Source: Salvia splendens
Taxonomy: Eukaryota; Streptophyta; Magnoliopsida; Lamiales; Lamiaceae
Reading direction: 5' to 3'
DNA: 64,000 bases
Assembly (NCBI RefSeq): GCF_004379255.2
Contig: NC_056048.1
Location: forward strand, 496,001 to 560,000
In this document: in pieces, positions 9,699 to 19,647 of the stretch
How positions within the stretch are numbered: position 1 is the first letter of the stretch
Layout: every line of letters begins with the position of its first letter
The notes under the pieces: model-generated
The model's database searches: none
What the model was told of the DNA's origin: nothing
The model's input: the letters and a program-made list of their open reading frames with translations, nothing else
Translations under genes and position numbers: made by a program

Positions 9699-12509
9699 CT
9701 ACTGTCCAGGGTTGCTGAAGTTAAGCCACCTATCTGCAAAATCCTCTGGAAGCCGAGTTCGGTTGTTCCGAGCAGATGAAGAATAAGCAGGTCGACGAGA
9801 TGCTATCCTCGACCCAACGCCTCTTCCCCGAGCCCGAGAAGTCCTAACACCTCGGCGATGAAGAGTCTCTGCAATAATCATCTGCTGATCTTGCTCGCTC
9901 ATAGTCACAACTCCTCGGCGAATTTCAGTCCGTCCCTGCCTTGACGTTTCCGGCTGTTCCGGAGTTCGTTGTTGACTGGGAGTAGGATTTTGAACAAGGG
10001 AACCAGAGGTTTGATCTGGAGTGCGAGCATCTGTTGGCGCGATATGCCGAAGGAATCTTTCTATGGAGGGGCGCCGAGAAAGAACAATGTTGTACCGAGA
10101 AGCCCAACGCCGCAGTGATGTCACAACTTGTTGGCAAGCCGGGCTCTCCAGCACATTGTTCATACGGAGTACATGATATTCCTCCCACAGTTCGTCAACT
10201 CGACTCTGAACATCTGATATGGTCATTCCCCCGCGCACACGGATGTAATCCTCATACGCAGTCCTCTCAGCAATGGCCGTATTCAGCTCGGCCTCCAGAT
10301 CTTTCTTATCGGACTCTAAGTCCTTGATATCGGCCTCCAGCTTCACTAAACGAGCCAGAAGCTCGTCATTCTTCGTCTGATCGGCTATAGCTCTTCTCTC
10401 AGCTTCGTCCAAAGCCGAAGAGTACAGCCGTTTCCAGTGAAGTATCTCCATCTCCTTGGGTACAAAGCAGCTATATTAGTTCGGCAGCTGTACCGAGCAG
10501 ATAGTAAAATACAACAGGAATAAAGGCGAGTACGAAAAGCTATACGAAGACAAGTGTAGAGAATTTTTCATTCACAAGGAAAATTTTACACCAGGAGGGC
10601 ATCAAGGCCATTTTACAAGGAAGAAACTAGACTAAGAGAAGGGAGACGAAATCATACTCCGCCAGCTTCGTCTCCGGCTCCTTGGTCTGGTTCAGCTTCT
10701 TTCTCCTGAACTACCTCAGCCTCGGCCTCGCATCCTGCCGGCCTCGCCTCCGCCTCCTGATCGGCCTCCTTCTCCGGATGCCCGGCCCGCTCGACTTCGG
10801 CCTCCAGCTCCAGCGGCTCGGCCTCACCCTCTCCGTTGTAAGTCGAAGCGGGTGAAACGGGTCCCACGGAGGCAAAGATAGCCTCCAGGTTCTCGTCCCG
10901 ATCAGCTCGACAACTCCGGACTCGGTCTGCAGAAAGCAGGACCGAGGATGAAGCGAGCTCCTCAAGGAGCGGCAGATTCTGAAGCCGAGCTGCTATCTCT
11001 CGGCTGTACAGAGGCAGCACGACGTCGGCCCCCTGCTCGCCCTTATCGGCAATTAGCCTTACCAGGCTACCGACAAAGGCCGAGAACTGGCTGCTCAAAA
11101 AGAGTTTCTCCGTGTAAACACGGAGAGCCTCCCCTTGGGCAACCACGGCAGCAGCGTCCCTCCGTTTCGTCTGCTCCCGCTGGATGACGAGCTGGTTTTT
11201 GGCAAACTGAGCCTCATCCTGGGCCGAAATCCTAGCAGCTCTGGCCTTCTCAAAGTTAGCCTCAGCCTGTTCGGCCCGATGACAAGCAGCCGCCAACTTC
11301 CTCTGCATCTCAGCATAGTCATTGGACGCTTTGGAGAGTTCGACGGCAACGAGCTTGGAGAGCATATCGTTCCTCTGAAAATGAATATAAAAAAGTCAAC
11401 AAAGGGACCACAAAAAATACAGGAAAAAAGCAAGGCCAGAAAATCAAGAAGAGAATTCACCTCGGCGAAGTCCGTGGGCCATAAAAACGGCTCACAGATA
11501 TGTTCCGAAGGAGGCGCCAAGACCACGTCTTTCTCTGGCGCTCTCGGGGGCTTCTGGGCCTTCCCCCTCCCCTTTGCCGAAGTTGACTCCGGCTTCTTCG
11601 GATCCGAAGAGGTTTTTTGCCTTTTCGGAGTCCTCTCGGCATCAGACGCCGAGCTGGTGGTTTTCGGCCTCTCCGGCTCCTTGGGCTCCGAAGATTTTCG
11701 GGTAGCCTTGTTCAGCATGAACACTGCCAAAAAGCAAGAAAGCAAGGTTAGTTTTCTTCGTTAAAGCAGTAGAACATAAAGGTAAAGAGAAATCCTCACC
11801 CTCGGCCTCTTCGTCCGAAGACGAGATGTCGAACACGACGTCGCCCTTGACGAGCTCAGACTCCGTGTATTGTTTCCTAACTATGGGAATCTTGTTGAGC
11901 TCGTCATCGAGCTCGGCCAATGGTTCTAACCGAGGGTGAGGAATCACGGACTTCGGCCCTCTCCAGGGGAAGCCCGGAGCCGCTGTCCTATTATAAAAAA
12001 AGAAGCGGTTTTGCCATTTCGGCCACTTGGTTTTGCAGAATGCCCTAAAAGGCTGTAAGGGGATCAAGTAAAACCAAGATCCCTTCCTTTTAAATTGGAA
12101 AAAATTAAGGATTGCCCGCAGAGACAGATCCTTATCTAACCTACGGAGTTCGGCAGCAAAAGCCGACAAGTGCCTCCAAGAATTCGGAGTCACCTGACCT
12201 AAAGGGAGTTGAAAAAAATCAAGAAGCTCTACAAAAGGTGGGGGAAGAGGGAAACGAAGCCCGCATTCTAAGCAGGCTTCGTAAACGGTGGCATAACCCT
12301 CCGGCGGGTCGTTAGCCCTATGATCATCGTCGGGAACCACCGCCTTCCCCCCAGGAAAAGAGTATTTTTCGTAAAGGGATATCACAGTATCCTTACTCAA
12401 GATACTGTGAAAATACTCTACGGTCTTCTCCCCGGATTCTTTCCGGCTAGAAGACCCCTTACCCCCCTATTCTACCGCTACCAGACTCAGACGAAGAAGA
12501 AGCAGACAT
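9699..12509 (-). CDS. Antisense spliced gene inside the Gypsy element (putative gypsy-type transposon protein, Transposase_28-like)
   Basis: The start ATG is at 12509 (MSASSSSESGSG). Exon 1 runs to 11800. The intron 11799-11724 has GTGAGG/GGCAG borders. Exon 2 is 11723-11461, the intron 11460-11375 has GTGAAT/TTCAG borders, and exon 3 starts at 11374. Exon 3 ends in a stop at 10652, or it may splice at about 10655 to a last exon at 10459-9699. Exon 1 encodes the domain found antisense or accessory in plant Gypsy elements (SLYEKYSFPGGKAVVPDD, then GSWFYLIPL). Exon 2 is Lys/Pro/Ser-rich and exons 3-4 are predicted coiled coil. All joins keep phase. A run of six C (12462-12467, plus strand) puts codons 1-17 out of frame with the rest, so this copy has a one-base break. 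The function is unknown. Confidence 0.7.
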
Positions 12510-12635
12510 GGTTCTTACTCTTTGAAAGTTTGAAGAAATCCTGAGGAAATTTTTGAAAGCGGAAGGAAATTTTTCACGCAAAAGATAGAGAGTGCAGAAG
12601 AAGCCAATAGCAAAGGTGTTCAAATGATGAAGAAA

Positions 12636-12650
12636 GGCGGTATTTATCAG
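12636..12650 (-). promoter_or_regulatory. Putative promoter (TATA-like) of the antisense Gypsy gene
   Basis: On the minus strand CTGATAAATACCGCC lies about 130 bp before the ATG at 12509. No other TATA-like site is near. Inference from position and composition only. Confidence 0.4.
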
Positions 12651-12849
12651 ATTTGGAAAAGATTTCAAATCATCGCACCGTTTCATATCCCACCTTTTCA
12701 GGATTCGACGGCCGGATTTTACTGTCGCATTTAATGCCGCATTTAATGCAGTCACGCGCAGGGCACGTCCCCTGACTTCAGCCTCCCCCGTACCCTTTTC
12801 CAGAATGCCGAAGTGACTCGCTTCGCCGAAGTGATTCACTTCGCTTTTC

Positions 12850-12860
12850 GGGGGGGGTAG
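12850..12860 (+). other. Polypurine tract of the Gypsy element
   Basis: A G-rich run (GGGGGGGGTAG) directly abuts the TGATGG start of the 3' LTR, where plus-strand priming occurs. Confidence 0.7.
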
Positions 12861-13472
12861 TGATGGGGTGCGTACTAAACAAGCCCAACAGCAATGACGG
12901 CCCATCAGCCCAAAGCCCAAGCAGGAGTATGAGTTCGGCATTACCAAAGAGTTCGGCCTCAGCCTACAGCTCGGTAAAAGCCAACCTATCAAGCTCTGCT
13001 CTCAGGTCGGCATCAAGCTCTACTCTCAGATCGGCAACCAAAGCAGTTCGGTCTCAGTATTCGACCGAACAAGGAGTTAGTGGACCCATACAGGATGTCC
13101 AACACACCCACTACCACGTGGTGTCAACTCAGGCCACGATCGTAGGCCATGACCTACGCTACATCCACGATCTTAGGCCATGACCTACGCGACATCCACG
13201 ACTTAGGGTGGTGATGCAAGCCACGATCTTAGTTCAAGATATAAATAGAACTTAGATCAGATAGAAGAAGGTTAAGCTCTCTAGAGATAAAATAGCAAAT
13301 AGCAAGTTTGTATTTGTAAGCTGTAGAAAACAGATCAAGCAATACAATCTTGCCCTCCCTTCTTCCCGTGGACGTAGATTTACTTCAGTAAATCGAACCA
13401 CGTAAATTCTTTGTGTCGTAGTTTTCATTCTCTACCAGCAATTACTAACATCAGAAATTCGCGGATCCATCA
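12861..13472 (+). repeat. 3' LTR of the Gypsy element (612 bp)
   Basis: Identical by eye to the 5' LTR except that it has one copy of the 122-bp U3 segment. It ends CCATCA and is followed by the TATTT target duplication. Confidence 0.95.
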
Positions 13473-14181
13473 TATTTCAAAAGAACTCTCAACTCAAAAT
13501 TGCTTTGGACAAGTTGAGGCAAAAATATCCACATGCAAAAATCAGCTATGCTGATTACTATGGCGCTGCTAAGAGATTCTTCCATGCTCCCAAGCATTAC
13601 GGTGAGTGCAAATCTAAGATTTTCACATAAATTCGGGTTTAACATTAATTATTTGTTTTATATATTTATTTCTATTATTTAAAAAATTGTTGAAATTGTT
13701 AGTTTTGTAAGTTGCATAAAATCCAAACTCAATTTGTAGTTTTATTTGGAGTTATAGAGAAAATGATTGAATTTATACTTTATATGGTATCAGGCCGTGT
13801 AAAATTATGTTTTTATTTAGTAGTATCTTATCCGAAGCATGAATTTAAACCACATTGTTATCGTTTCTATGTCTGTGCAATTTGTCATTCGTGTTTGCAT
13901 CATGAATTTCGCCTTACTTTAGATAACGATGCGACACACATGGTTTGTTAGGTTTTACAGAGACGCTAGTGTCGTGCTGCGGAGGAGGTGGGCCCTACAA
14001 TTTCAATAATTCAGCGAGATGCGGCCACGTTGGATCAACGGTGTGTGCGAATTCAAAGGGTTATGCAAATTGGGGTGGGGTCCATTTAACTGAGGCTGCA
14101 TACCGTACCATTGCTTTGGGCTTGCTTAATGGATCCTTCACTACTCCAAGGCCCACATTTCCCCCTATTTATGCCTTCTAA

Positions 14182-14827
14182 ATTTCTCTTTGGGCTTGCT
14201 TAGTAGATTCATAATCTCTCTTTTATGACATAATAAATATGTATGTTCAATTAGACAATAAAAATACCAACTATTGGGTCCAGATTCTATTGTGCAGTTA
14301 ATATATTATTTTCGATTGAATTATGTATGCAGAATTGTTTATGCGTCATCTTGACATACGCATGATACTGAAAGTAGTGAATTCATTTGCAACATTCAAG
14401 CAAGCAAACGCTAAAAGGGTATAATAAAATAAGTAACTTTACTAATTATTGTGTATAATTATCTAATACATAACATTTGTTTCGAATCCAAATTTATATT
14501 CACATAGAAAAAATATCTTACCAACTAAATTATGTTTAAGCTAACGAGGAGTGTTCAGTTTGCAAAATTGTATCCCAGATTAAATATGTAATGTGTTTGA
14601 TTTATGAGATTCAATCCCACAATTTAATCCTAGATGGATAATCATGTGATAATTAGTTATAGCTAACCCCTTATGAATAAAATAATCTCAGAACTCAATC
14701 CTAGATTGTATCTTGGTATTATTTTATCTAGAAAATCGAACACCATAAGTACAATTATTGTATTAATAATGGTTGATTAGCTAGGATTCAACCGGCACAT
14801 CCTCATGATATAACCATAACATATATA
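14182..14827. other. AT-rich intergenic DNA with one small TIR element
   Basis: No gene seen. It holds the non-autonomous element at 14549-14744, described separately. Confidence 0.6.
14549..14744 (+). mobile_element. Small non-autonomous TIR element, copy 1
   Basis: About 195 bp with ends GTGTTCAGTTTGCA and ATCGAACACC. The inside includes TTAATCCTAGATGGATAATC and TATCTTGGTATTATTTTATC. It is related along its length to the elements at 15685 (same strand) and 39859 (opposite strand). No coding capacity; superfamily not assigned because no clear target duplication was found. Confidence 0.65.
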
Positions 14828-15081
14828 GATATAATTACGATATAAAATCATACTCCCTCTTTCCGCGATTCACAGTCTCACTTGAACTCTAGATATAATA
14901 ACGCTATAAAATCATACTCCCTCTTTCCGCGATTCACAGTCTCACTTGAACTCTAGATATAATTACGCTATAAAATCATACTCCCTCTTTCCGCGATTCA
15001 CAGTCTCACTTGAACTCTAGATATAATTACGCTATAAAATCATACTCCCTCTTTCCGCGATTCATAGTCTCACTTGAACTC
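14828..15081 (+). repeat. Four-copy 64-bp tandem repeat
   Basis: The units are 64 bp apart (matching positions 14851, 14915, 14979 and 15043) and nearly identical. Each contains TACTCCCTCTTTCCGCGATT and AACTCTAGATATAAT. The CTCCCTC-TTTCC-like part resembles a Stowaway MITE terminus, so the array may have grown from a fragment of one. It abuts the 3' end of the relic gene on the minus strand. Confidence 0.85.
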
Positions 15082-15684
15082 GACACGGGTAAAGAGATCC
15101 AAGAATCCCAAATAGGGCCAAAAGTAGCAATCCCATTAGCCTTGCATGCATCAACCACATCCCTACTCCCCTCCGGATTACTCGTCACAATCACCAGGGA
15201 TTGGAGCAGAGCGGTGGTCATGGGTTTGAGGCGGAGGGGGATCCATGGGTGGCCTAGAGCGGTCACCGCGAGCCAGAAAACGACGCGTAAAACGGCCTCG
15301 CTGCAGCATAGGACCAAGGCGAAGATGTTGGCGATTGAGAAGAGGGCGGGGCGGTCTGAGGCGTAGGGGAATTTTCCGGTGGCGGCGAGGACTAAGGCGG
15401 TGATGTTGAGTGCCAAGCACACTGCGAAGAGGCGCTTGTAAACGGTGAAGAGGCCTTGGTCGAGGAGGATCACGGAGAGGCGCGATGAAGGAGGCTCTTT
15501 CTTGGTGGCGGATTGAGGATGATCCAACCGGGGGAAGAAGATGATAAGGTGGAGTTTGGTCGGATTTACCTGAAAATTATACTACGAATTAGATTAAGAT
15601 ATTGTATTTTGATTGGTTAGTAACATTTTGTAATGACAAAATTCGTCGGTATTTTTTTTACCGACTTGCTTTGTATCATTAGGG

Positions 15685-15883
15685 GGTGTTCGATTGGCAA
15701 GATTAAATCTCATGATTAAATATGTATCATGTTTGGTTCATAAGATTGAACCCTACAACTTAATCCTAGATGGATAGTCTAATGATAATTAGTCATAGTC
15801 TCCCCTCTCCAACTAAAATAATCTCACAACTTAATCCTAGATGGATAGTCTCATGATATTAGTCATGGCAATCGAACGTCACC
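15685..15883 (+). mobile_element. Small non-autonomous TIR element, copy 2
   Basis: Ends GGTGTTCGATTGGC and ATCGAACGTCACC, with the same internal motifs as copy 1 (AACTTAATCCTAGATGGATA, present twice here). About 200 bp, non-coding. Flanking TTA on both sides (about 15680 and 15884) is only suggestive. Confidence 0.65.
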
Positions 15884-16867
15884 TTAATAATCTTAATTAC
15901 TGACGGATCATCGGAGTAGTAATTAATAAATTAATACAGAAAAAATAATACAGTGCGGCTAAGAGCTTATAGTGCAATATATTTTATGTACCGTAGAGCA
16001 ATAGATGAACGATAGAGTATGATAAACATTGCAAAATGATAGTATGTTCAATTAGAAATTTCTTAGCTTTCTAATTGAACTATGTATTGGAAATTTCTTA
16101 GCCACATTCTATGTTCATGTCTGGCATTCGATCTTTAGGATTTAATCGAAGAAGAGGGATTAGATAGGAAAGAGGGAGAGTTTTATATTGTAAAACCTTC
16201 ATTCATTATAAGCGATTGATATATCTTTTTTTGTTTAAATAACTACTATAAAGTGATTGATTTCGATTTTTATAAGAAAATATATTTATTTTCCATAATG
16301 AGGCCTTTATAGGCAAAGGAAATCCAAATTTATGGAAAAATAAAACTTAAAGCAACTAACTGAAAGGAAAATTCTAATTTAGTAGAAAGAAAAACAATTC
16401 AAAATTTTCCTTCTACTAATTATAATAAATAGGAAATAAATAAATCCAAAAATATAATTTGCTTAGCGTCCAAGTCTTATATTCTAGAACTACATCACAC
16501 TATTTATATCTCGATTTCTACTTTATTTTTTCTCATATTTTATTTCCTCAATTCTCTTAATTAACTCAATAAATATCATTTTCTAAAATCAATCTATCAC
16601 AATTATTTAGTTTTCTCAGATTTTCAAAACTAGCTTAATTTCAAACTTCTAAATTTATTATGACAATTTTTCAAACTTATAAGACAGATTTGGTCGGGAG
16701 AATAAAATATAAAATTGATAATGTCGACTTGTCAAACTCAATTATATCACCTAATATTTTTTAAAATTTAATATTTAAATATTATTTTTTTTAAAAACAA
16801 TTCAGCATCGATTTAGTTAAAACGCATGCACGTGTTTAAATACTAAACAAACAATATACTGTATATA
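15884..16867. other. AT-rich DNA without recognisable gene
   Basis: Probably the decayed intron and surroundings of the relic gene. No ORF, repeat or RNA gene recognised. Confidence 0.5.
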
Positions 16868-17267
16868 TTATGAATCTAGATGATATTCAAATTTTTGTCT
16901 TTTTTCTGCTATCATTAGATAACGACATGAATTACTAACAATACATTCCTTGTTGCTTTCTTCAATGTCGGCAAGGGTTTCGACATCTCCATCTTCATCT
17001 TCATCGTCGTCTAAATCGCAGAAATGGCTGCTTTCGCGGCTGAGAGACCTCTCGATGAGGTCGGAGGATGGAATGATCCGAGCGAAGCTGCTCCTCCATT
17101 GACCCCAAGATCTGCGGGACTGGTTAGTCAATCGGCTTCGGTCCGAAATGGCGAAGAGGTCGGCATGCGGCTTGATTTCAAATGCTACGCCTCTGCAGCT
17201 CGAAAACCTTCCATATTTTTCAGTGTTTCTCATTTTACAGTTTTGTGATCACAAAGACAATGAAAAG

Positions 17268-17500
17268 TGTTGAAAAGTAAAATGTGGAAAATAAAAGACA
17301 CTAGAGAACTTTAAAGACTACATTGTGATTGATTCGAATTGTTTGAGATACATTGTACATTCATATTTATAGAACTAGAGAACTAAATGTACCTATGGAC
17401 TTATGAACTTGGGACTCTACCATAATAATGATATATTCCCTTGAGACCCTAAAGTTACTATTTCCCATAATCTTGAGACTCTCGTATTCTATTTCCAACA
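17268..17500 (-). repeat. 3' LTR of the short LTR element
   Basis: 233 bp, matching the other LTR with scattered changes (for example CTATGGACTTATGAACTTGG against CTAGGGACTTATGAAATTAG), so the insertion is older than the Gypsy element in this window. Confidence 0.85.
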
Positions 17501-17512
17501 CTCCCCTTCAAG
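17501..17512 (-). other. Polypurine tract of the short LTR element
   Basis: The minus strand reads CTTGAAGGGGAG directly upstream of the 3' LTR. Confidence 0.65.
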
Positions 17513-17589
17513 TTAAGTGTCGAGTTTTTCGAAACTTAACTTGCATGATCTTCACTTTTATAAATAGTTTATACTCGTATTCAGGAGTT

Positions 17590-17860
17590 ATTTTTTTCAT
17601 TGAAAGTTTAAGCTCATTTCAAGGAGATTTTTCATTTTTCTTCATTGAAAGTTTAGGCTCATTTCAAGGAGCTCTTTCATTTTTCTTCATTGAAAGTTTA
17701 GGCTCTTATCAAGGAGCTATTCATTCATCATTGAAAGTTTACACTCGTTTCAAGGAGATCTTCAATTTTCCGTTGACAGTTTTAACTCTTGTCAAGGAGC
17801 TCTTCAAATTTTGGTTGACAGTTTTAGCTCGTATCAAGGAGCCATCTTAGAGAGTTTTAA
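17590..17860 (+). repeat. Degenerate tandem repeat inside the short LTR element
   Basis: Six to seven diverged copies of a 45-55 bp unit built on CATTGAAAGTTTAGGCTC followed by TTTCAAGGAGCTCTTTC. Unit length drifts and later copies read GTTGACAGTTTTAACTC. Confidence 0.75.
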
Positions 17861-18683
17861 CTCGTGTCCGGGAGTTCACTCGTCTTTGGTCTTGAATTAA
17901 TTTGCAGCCCAAAGCTTAATTTTGGAAGGCCATTCTTGGCCCATTCCGCTCAAATATAACGAGCCCATATTCTTTTCCTTTTTTTTGCTTTCTTGCCCAA
18001 AATTACTCATATTTCTTCTTTACGTGAATTTCACCCTTGGCACGAAGAGACATCTCGACAAGCTTTTGCTCTCGCTCTCTCGACGTTTCTTTTCTCATTC
18101 CTCCGTTGTCGACTTCTTTTGCTGACCAACTCTTCTCCGGCAGTCGTTGTGGTCTTTCTGTTGCCTCTACCGTCAGCAACTCATCTCGGTCATCTCAATC
18201 TTCTCCAGACATGCTAGTTTTACCACCTGCTCCCTTTTCCAGGCGGGCTCCTCTAGAATGAGTTGCTGCCAAGCCTCGTTCCCCATCAGCGATAACTCAT
18301 CATGTCGGATGCTACTCTCCGACTCAGAGATGAGTCGTTTGGCAGTTGCTTCTGTATCCCCCTCGGCCGTATGCTATTATATACGTTCGCAACCTGTCCC
18401 GGCTGTAGCTTCTCCTCTCTCAATAGGCCTGGCCATCTTCGACGAGTCACAGCCAAACTTCGCGGCTCCTCACAGCCACCAGCATCTTCTCGGTGATAGC
18501 TTGCTTTGCCGCATATGCCCTATCGCCGGCCCTTAGCTTTGTAGCTTTCTCGACCGCATATGCTCGCCCTTCTCGGTGGCCCATATTCTACGGGCTGCTT
18601 TCGCTCCTCTCTTCTCAGCAGTCATCTAGGCGCCCTTACGCCTATCACTCGTTATACATTCACCTTCTCCGGCGGTGGGTGGT

Positions 18684-18724
18684 ATCATCCGACAAGGGAG
18701 TGCTCCCCCTCTCTTTCGGATGAT
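18684..18724. other. Hairpin 1 in the short LTR element
   Basis: Perfect 9-bp arms ATCATCCGA (18684-18692) and TCGGATGAT (18716-18724) with a 23-base loop holding GCTCCCCCTCTC. Confidence 0.6.
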
Positions 18725-18883
18725 TCATTGAATATAAAGACTTCATTTTTTGGATCTGCTCTTGTGTTGTACACTTGCACTTCCGACATCAGAGACTACT
18801 TTCTCGGTTGCTTCTTCTTCTCCGGACCATTTCTGCTTGAAGCTATCTTCTCTAGCATAGGTGCTGCTCCAATCATCTCAAAT

Positions 18884-18927
18884 AATTATCCGGCTGGGGT
18901 TAACCTCTCCCCCTCGGCCGGATAATT
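18884..18927. other. Hairpin 2 in the short LTR element
   Basis: Perfect 11-bp arms AATTATCCGGC (18884-18894) and GCCGGATAATT (18917-18927). With G-U pairs in RNA the stem extends by about five more pairs. The loop holds CTCTCCCCCTCG. Confidence 0.65.
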
Positions 18928-19023
18928 CTTCAACTGCTTTGTCTCCTTACCCGAATGCCCTGTTGTTGGTCATGGCAAGCTTCTCATGGCCATTTCGGCT
19001 GTACTTTCTTAGGCCAGATCTGA

Positions 19024-19063
19024 TTGTTTGGTCGGATACTTCATCTCCCCCTCGGCCAAACAA
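19024..19063. other. Hairpin 3 in the short LTR element
   Basis: Perfect 8-bp arms TTGTTTGG (19024-19031) and CCAAACAA (19056-19063), extended inward by four pairs including two G-U. The loop holds ATCTCCCC. Confidence 0.6.
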
Positions 19064-19176
19064 ACTGTGAACTCCTTCTTCCTGCTGTTTTCTCTTCGGT
19101 TGTAGTCAGTCTTATTTTCCGGACGTGGTTCTCAGGGTTGGCCACTGACCTTTCATCTTCTCACCTCGATGAATTT

Positions 19177-19210
19177 TCTGGCTGGGACTGTCCTCTCCCT
19201 CTCAGCCAGA
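19177..19210. other. Hairpin 4 in the short LTR element
   Basis: Perfect 8-bp arms TCTGGCTG (19177-19184) and CAGCCAGA (19203-19210), extended inward by three pairs including one G-U. The loop holds TCCTCTCC. Confidence 0.6.
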
Positions 19211-19629
19211 GTTTCAGCGGTTGAATTTGCGATGGTTTTTGTTGGATCAGATTTGTAATTGGGGCTACTATCGCTCTCGATCTTGCATTTTCGACAACGG
19301 CTCCCTTTCCTGCATCCGGTTCCGACAACAGCTCCCTTTCTCCTTCCCTGCAGCAGAGAAGACCTTTTTTTTGGTTCCATGATTCGCCAACTCGGTAATT
19401 TAGACTGGTAATATCTCGATAATTTGAGATTATAGGATTTGTTTTAGGGTGCTTTGGTTTATAGCTTTCTTGGCTGAATATTTGGATGGTTGGGCAGTTC
19501 GTGGGCTATGGCAAATTCGGCATTTTGTAGGTTTATTTGCTGGATATTTGGTGGAATTTACGACTGGTATGAGAAGAATATGGCTAAGTTGTTTTTTTTA
19601 TATAGAGACAGAGATCGACTCATGTGATC

Positions 19630-19647
19630 GAACCTGCTCTAATACCA
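19630..19647 (-). other. Primer-binding site of the short LTR element
   Basis: The minus strand TGGTATTAGAGCAGGTTC lies directly next to the 5' LTR. It matches the initiator tRNA-Met site TGGTATCAGAGC except for one C-to-T change. Confidence 0.8.

Larger units (their letters stand above)
2548..13472 (+). mobile_element. Complete Ty3/Gypsy LTR retrotransposon, Tat type
   Basis: The element is 10,925 bp, bounded by TGATGG...CCATCA LTR ends and a perfect 5-bp target duplication TATTT (2543-2547 and 13473-13477). The order is 5' LTR, priming site, gag, protease, RT, RNase H, a second RNase H of the archaeal type, integrase, a 3' repeat-rich region, an antisense gene, a G-rich tract and the 3' LTR. 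The second RNase H and the long 3' region are known marks of the Tat lineage. The two LTRs are identical by eye outside one 122-bp duplication, so the insertion is young. Even so, the protease frame ends in a stop, and a one-base frameshift precedes RT. Confidence 0.93.
2454..14181 (+). pseudogene. GDSL esterase/lipase gene, 3' half, broken by retrotransposons
   Basis: Coding-like sequence lies at about 2454-2547. It resumes after the Gypsy element at 13478-13601 (ending at a GGTGAGT donor) and finishes in a last exon at 13961-14181 after a TTTTACAG acceptor. The joined pieces give the family's C-terminal part, with KYPHAKISYADYY, a C-C-G-G-G-G-PYNFN block, CANSKGYANW and the block V GVHLTEAAYR. 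The usual block V is D-G-x-H with the catalytic Asp; here it is G-G-V-H, so that Asp is lost although His is kept. The upstream piece also needs at least one base change to stay in frame. The 5' half and the catalytic Ser block must lie left of the window, beyond the Copia element. GDSL enzymes are secreted serine hydrolases; this copy is dead. Confidence 0.8.
15100..17233 (-). pseudogene. Relic of an adenylate-forming-reductase-like plant membrane protein gene
   Basis: Two minus-strand blocks match one plant protein family as I recall it. The N-terminal block (17233-about 16895) holds RFSSCRGVAFEIKPHA, a SRRSWGQWRSSF stretch and an acidic DDDEDEDGD run. The second (about 15580-15100) opens after a TTTTCAG acceptor and holds SRLSVILLDQGLFTVYKRLF and hydrophobic membrane segments. 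About 1.3 kb of AT-rich DNA, with a small TIR element, separates them. After TTALLQSL the second block jumps straight to VTSNPEGSRDVVDACKANG, a motif I place near the C-terminus of the family, so a large internal part is deleted. The end runs into the 64-bp array. Not functional; the family name is less certain than the relationship between the two blocks. Confidence 0.6.

Noticed and set aside
14828..15081. 64-bp repeats as a CRISPR-like array
   Set aside because: Units are contiguous, without unique spacers, and the genome is a plant nuclear genome.
17922..18925. Several 60-140 codon plus-strand frames in the short LTR element
   Set aside because: Ser/Phe/Leu-rich products without motifs, on the strand opposite to the element's reading direction.
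18119..19173. A larger hairpin array: further stems of 5-7 bp (for example 18258-18300, 18491-18528, 18627-18644, 19152-19173)
   Set aside because: By a rough count, this many short stems is expected by chance in about 1 kb. Only the four stems of at least 8 perfect pairs were kept.
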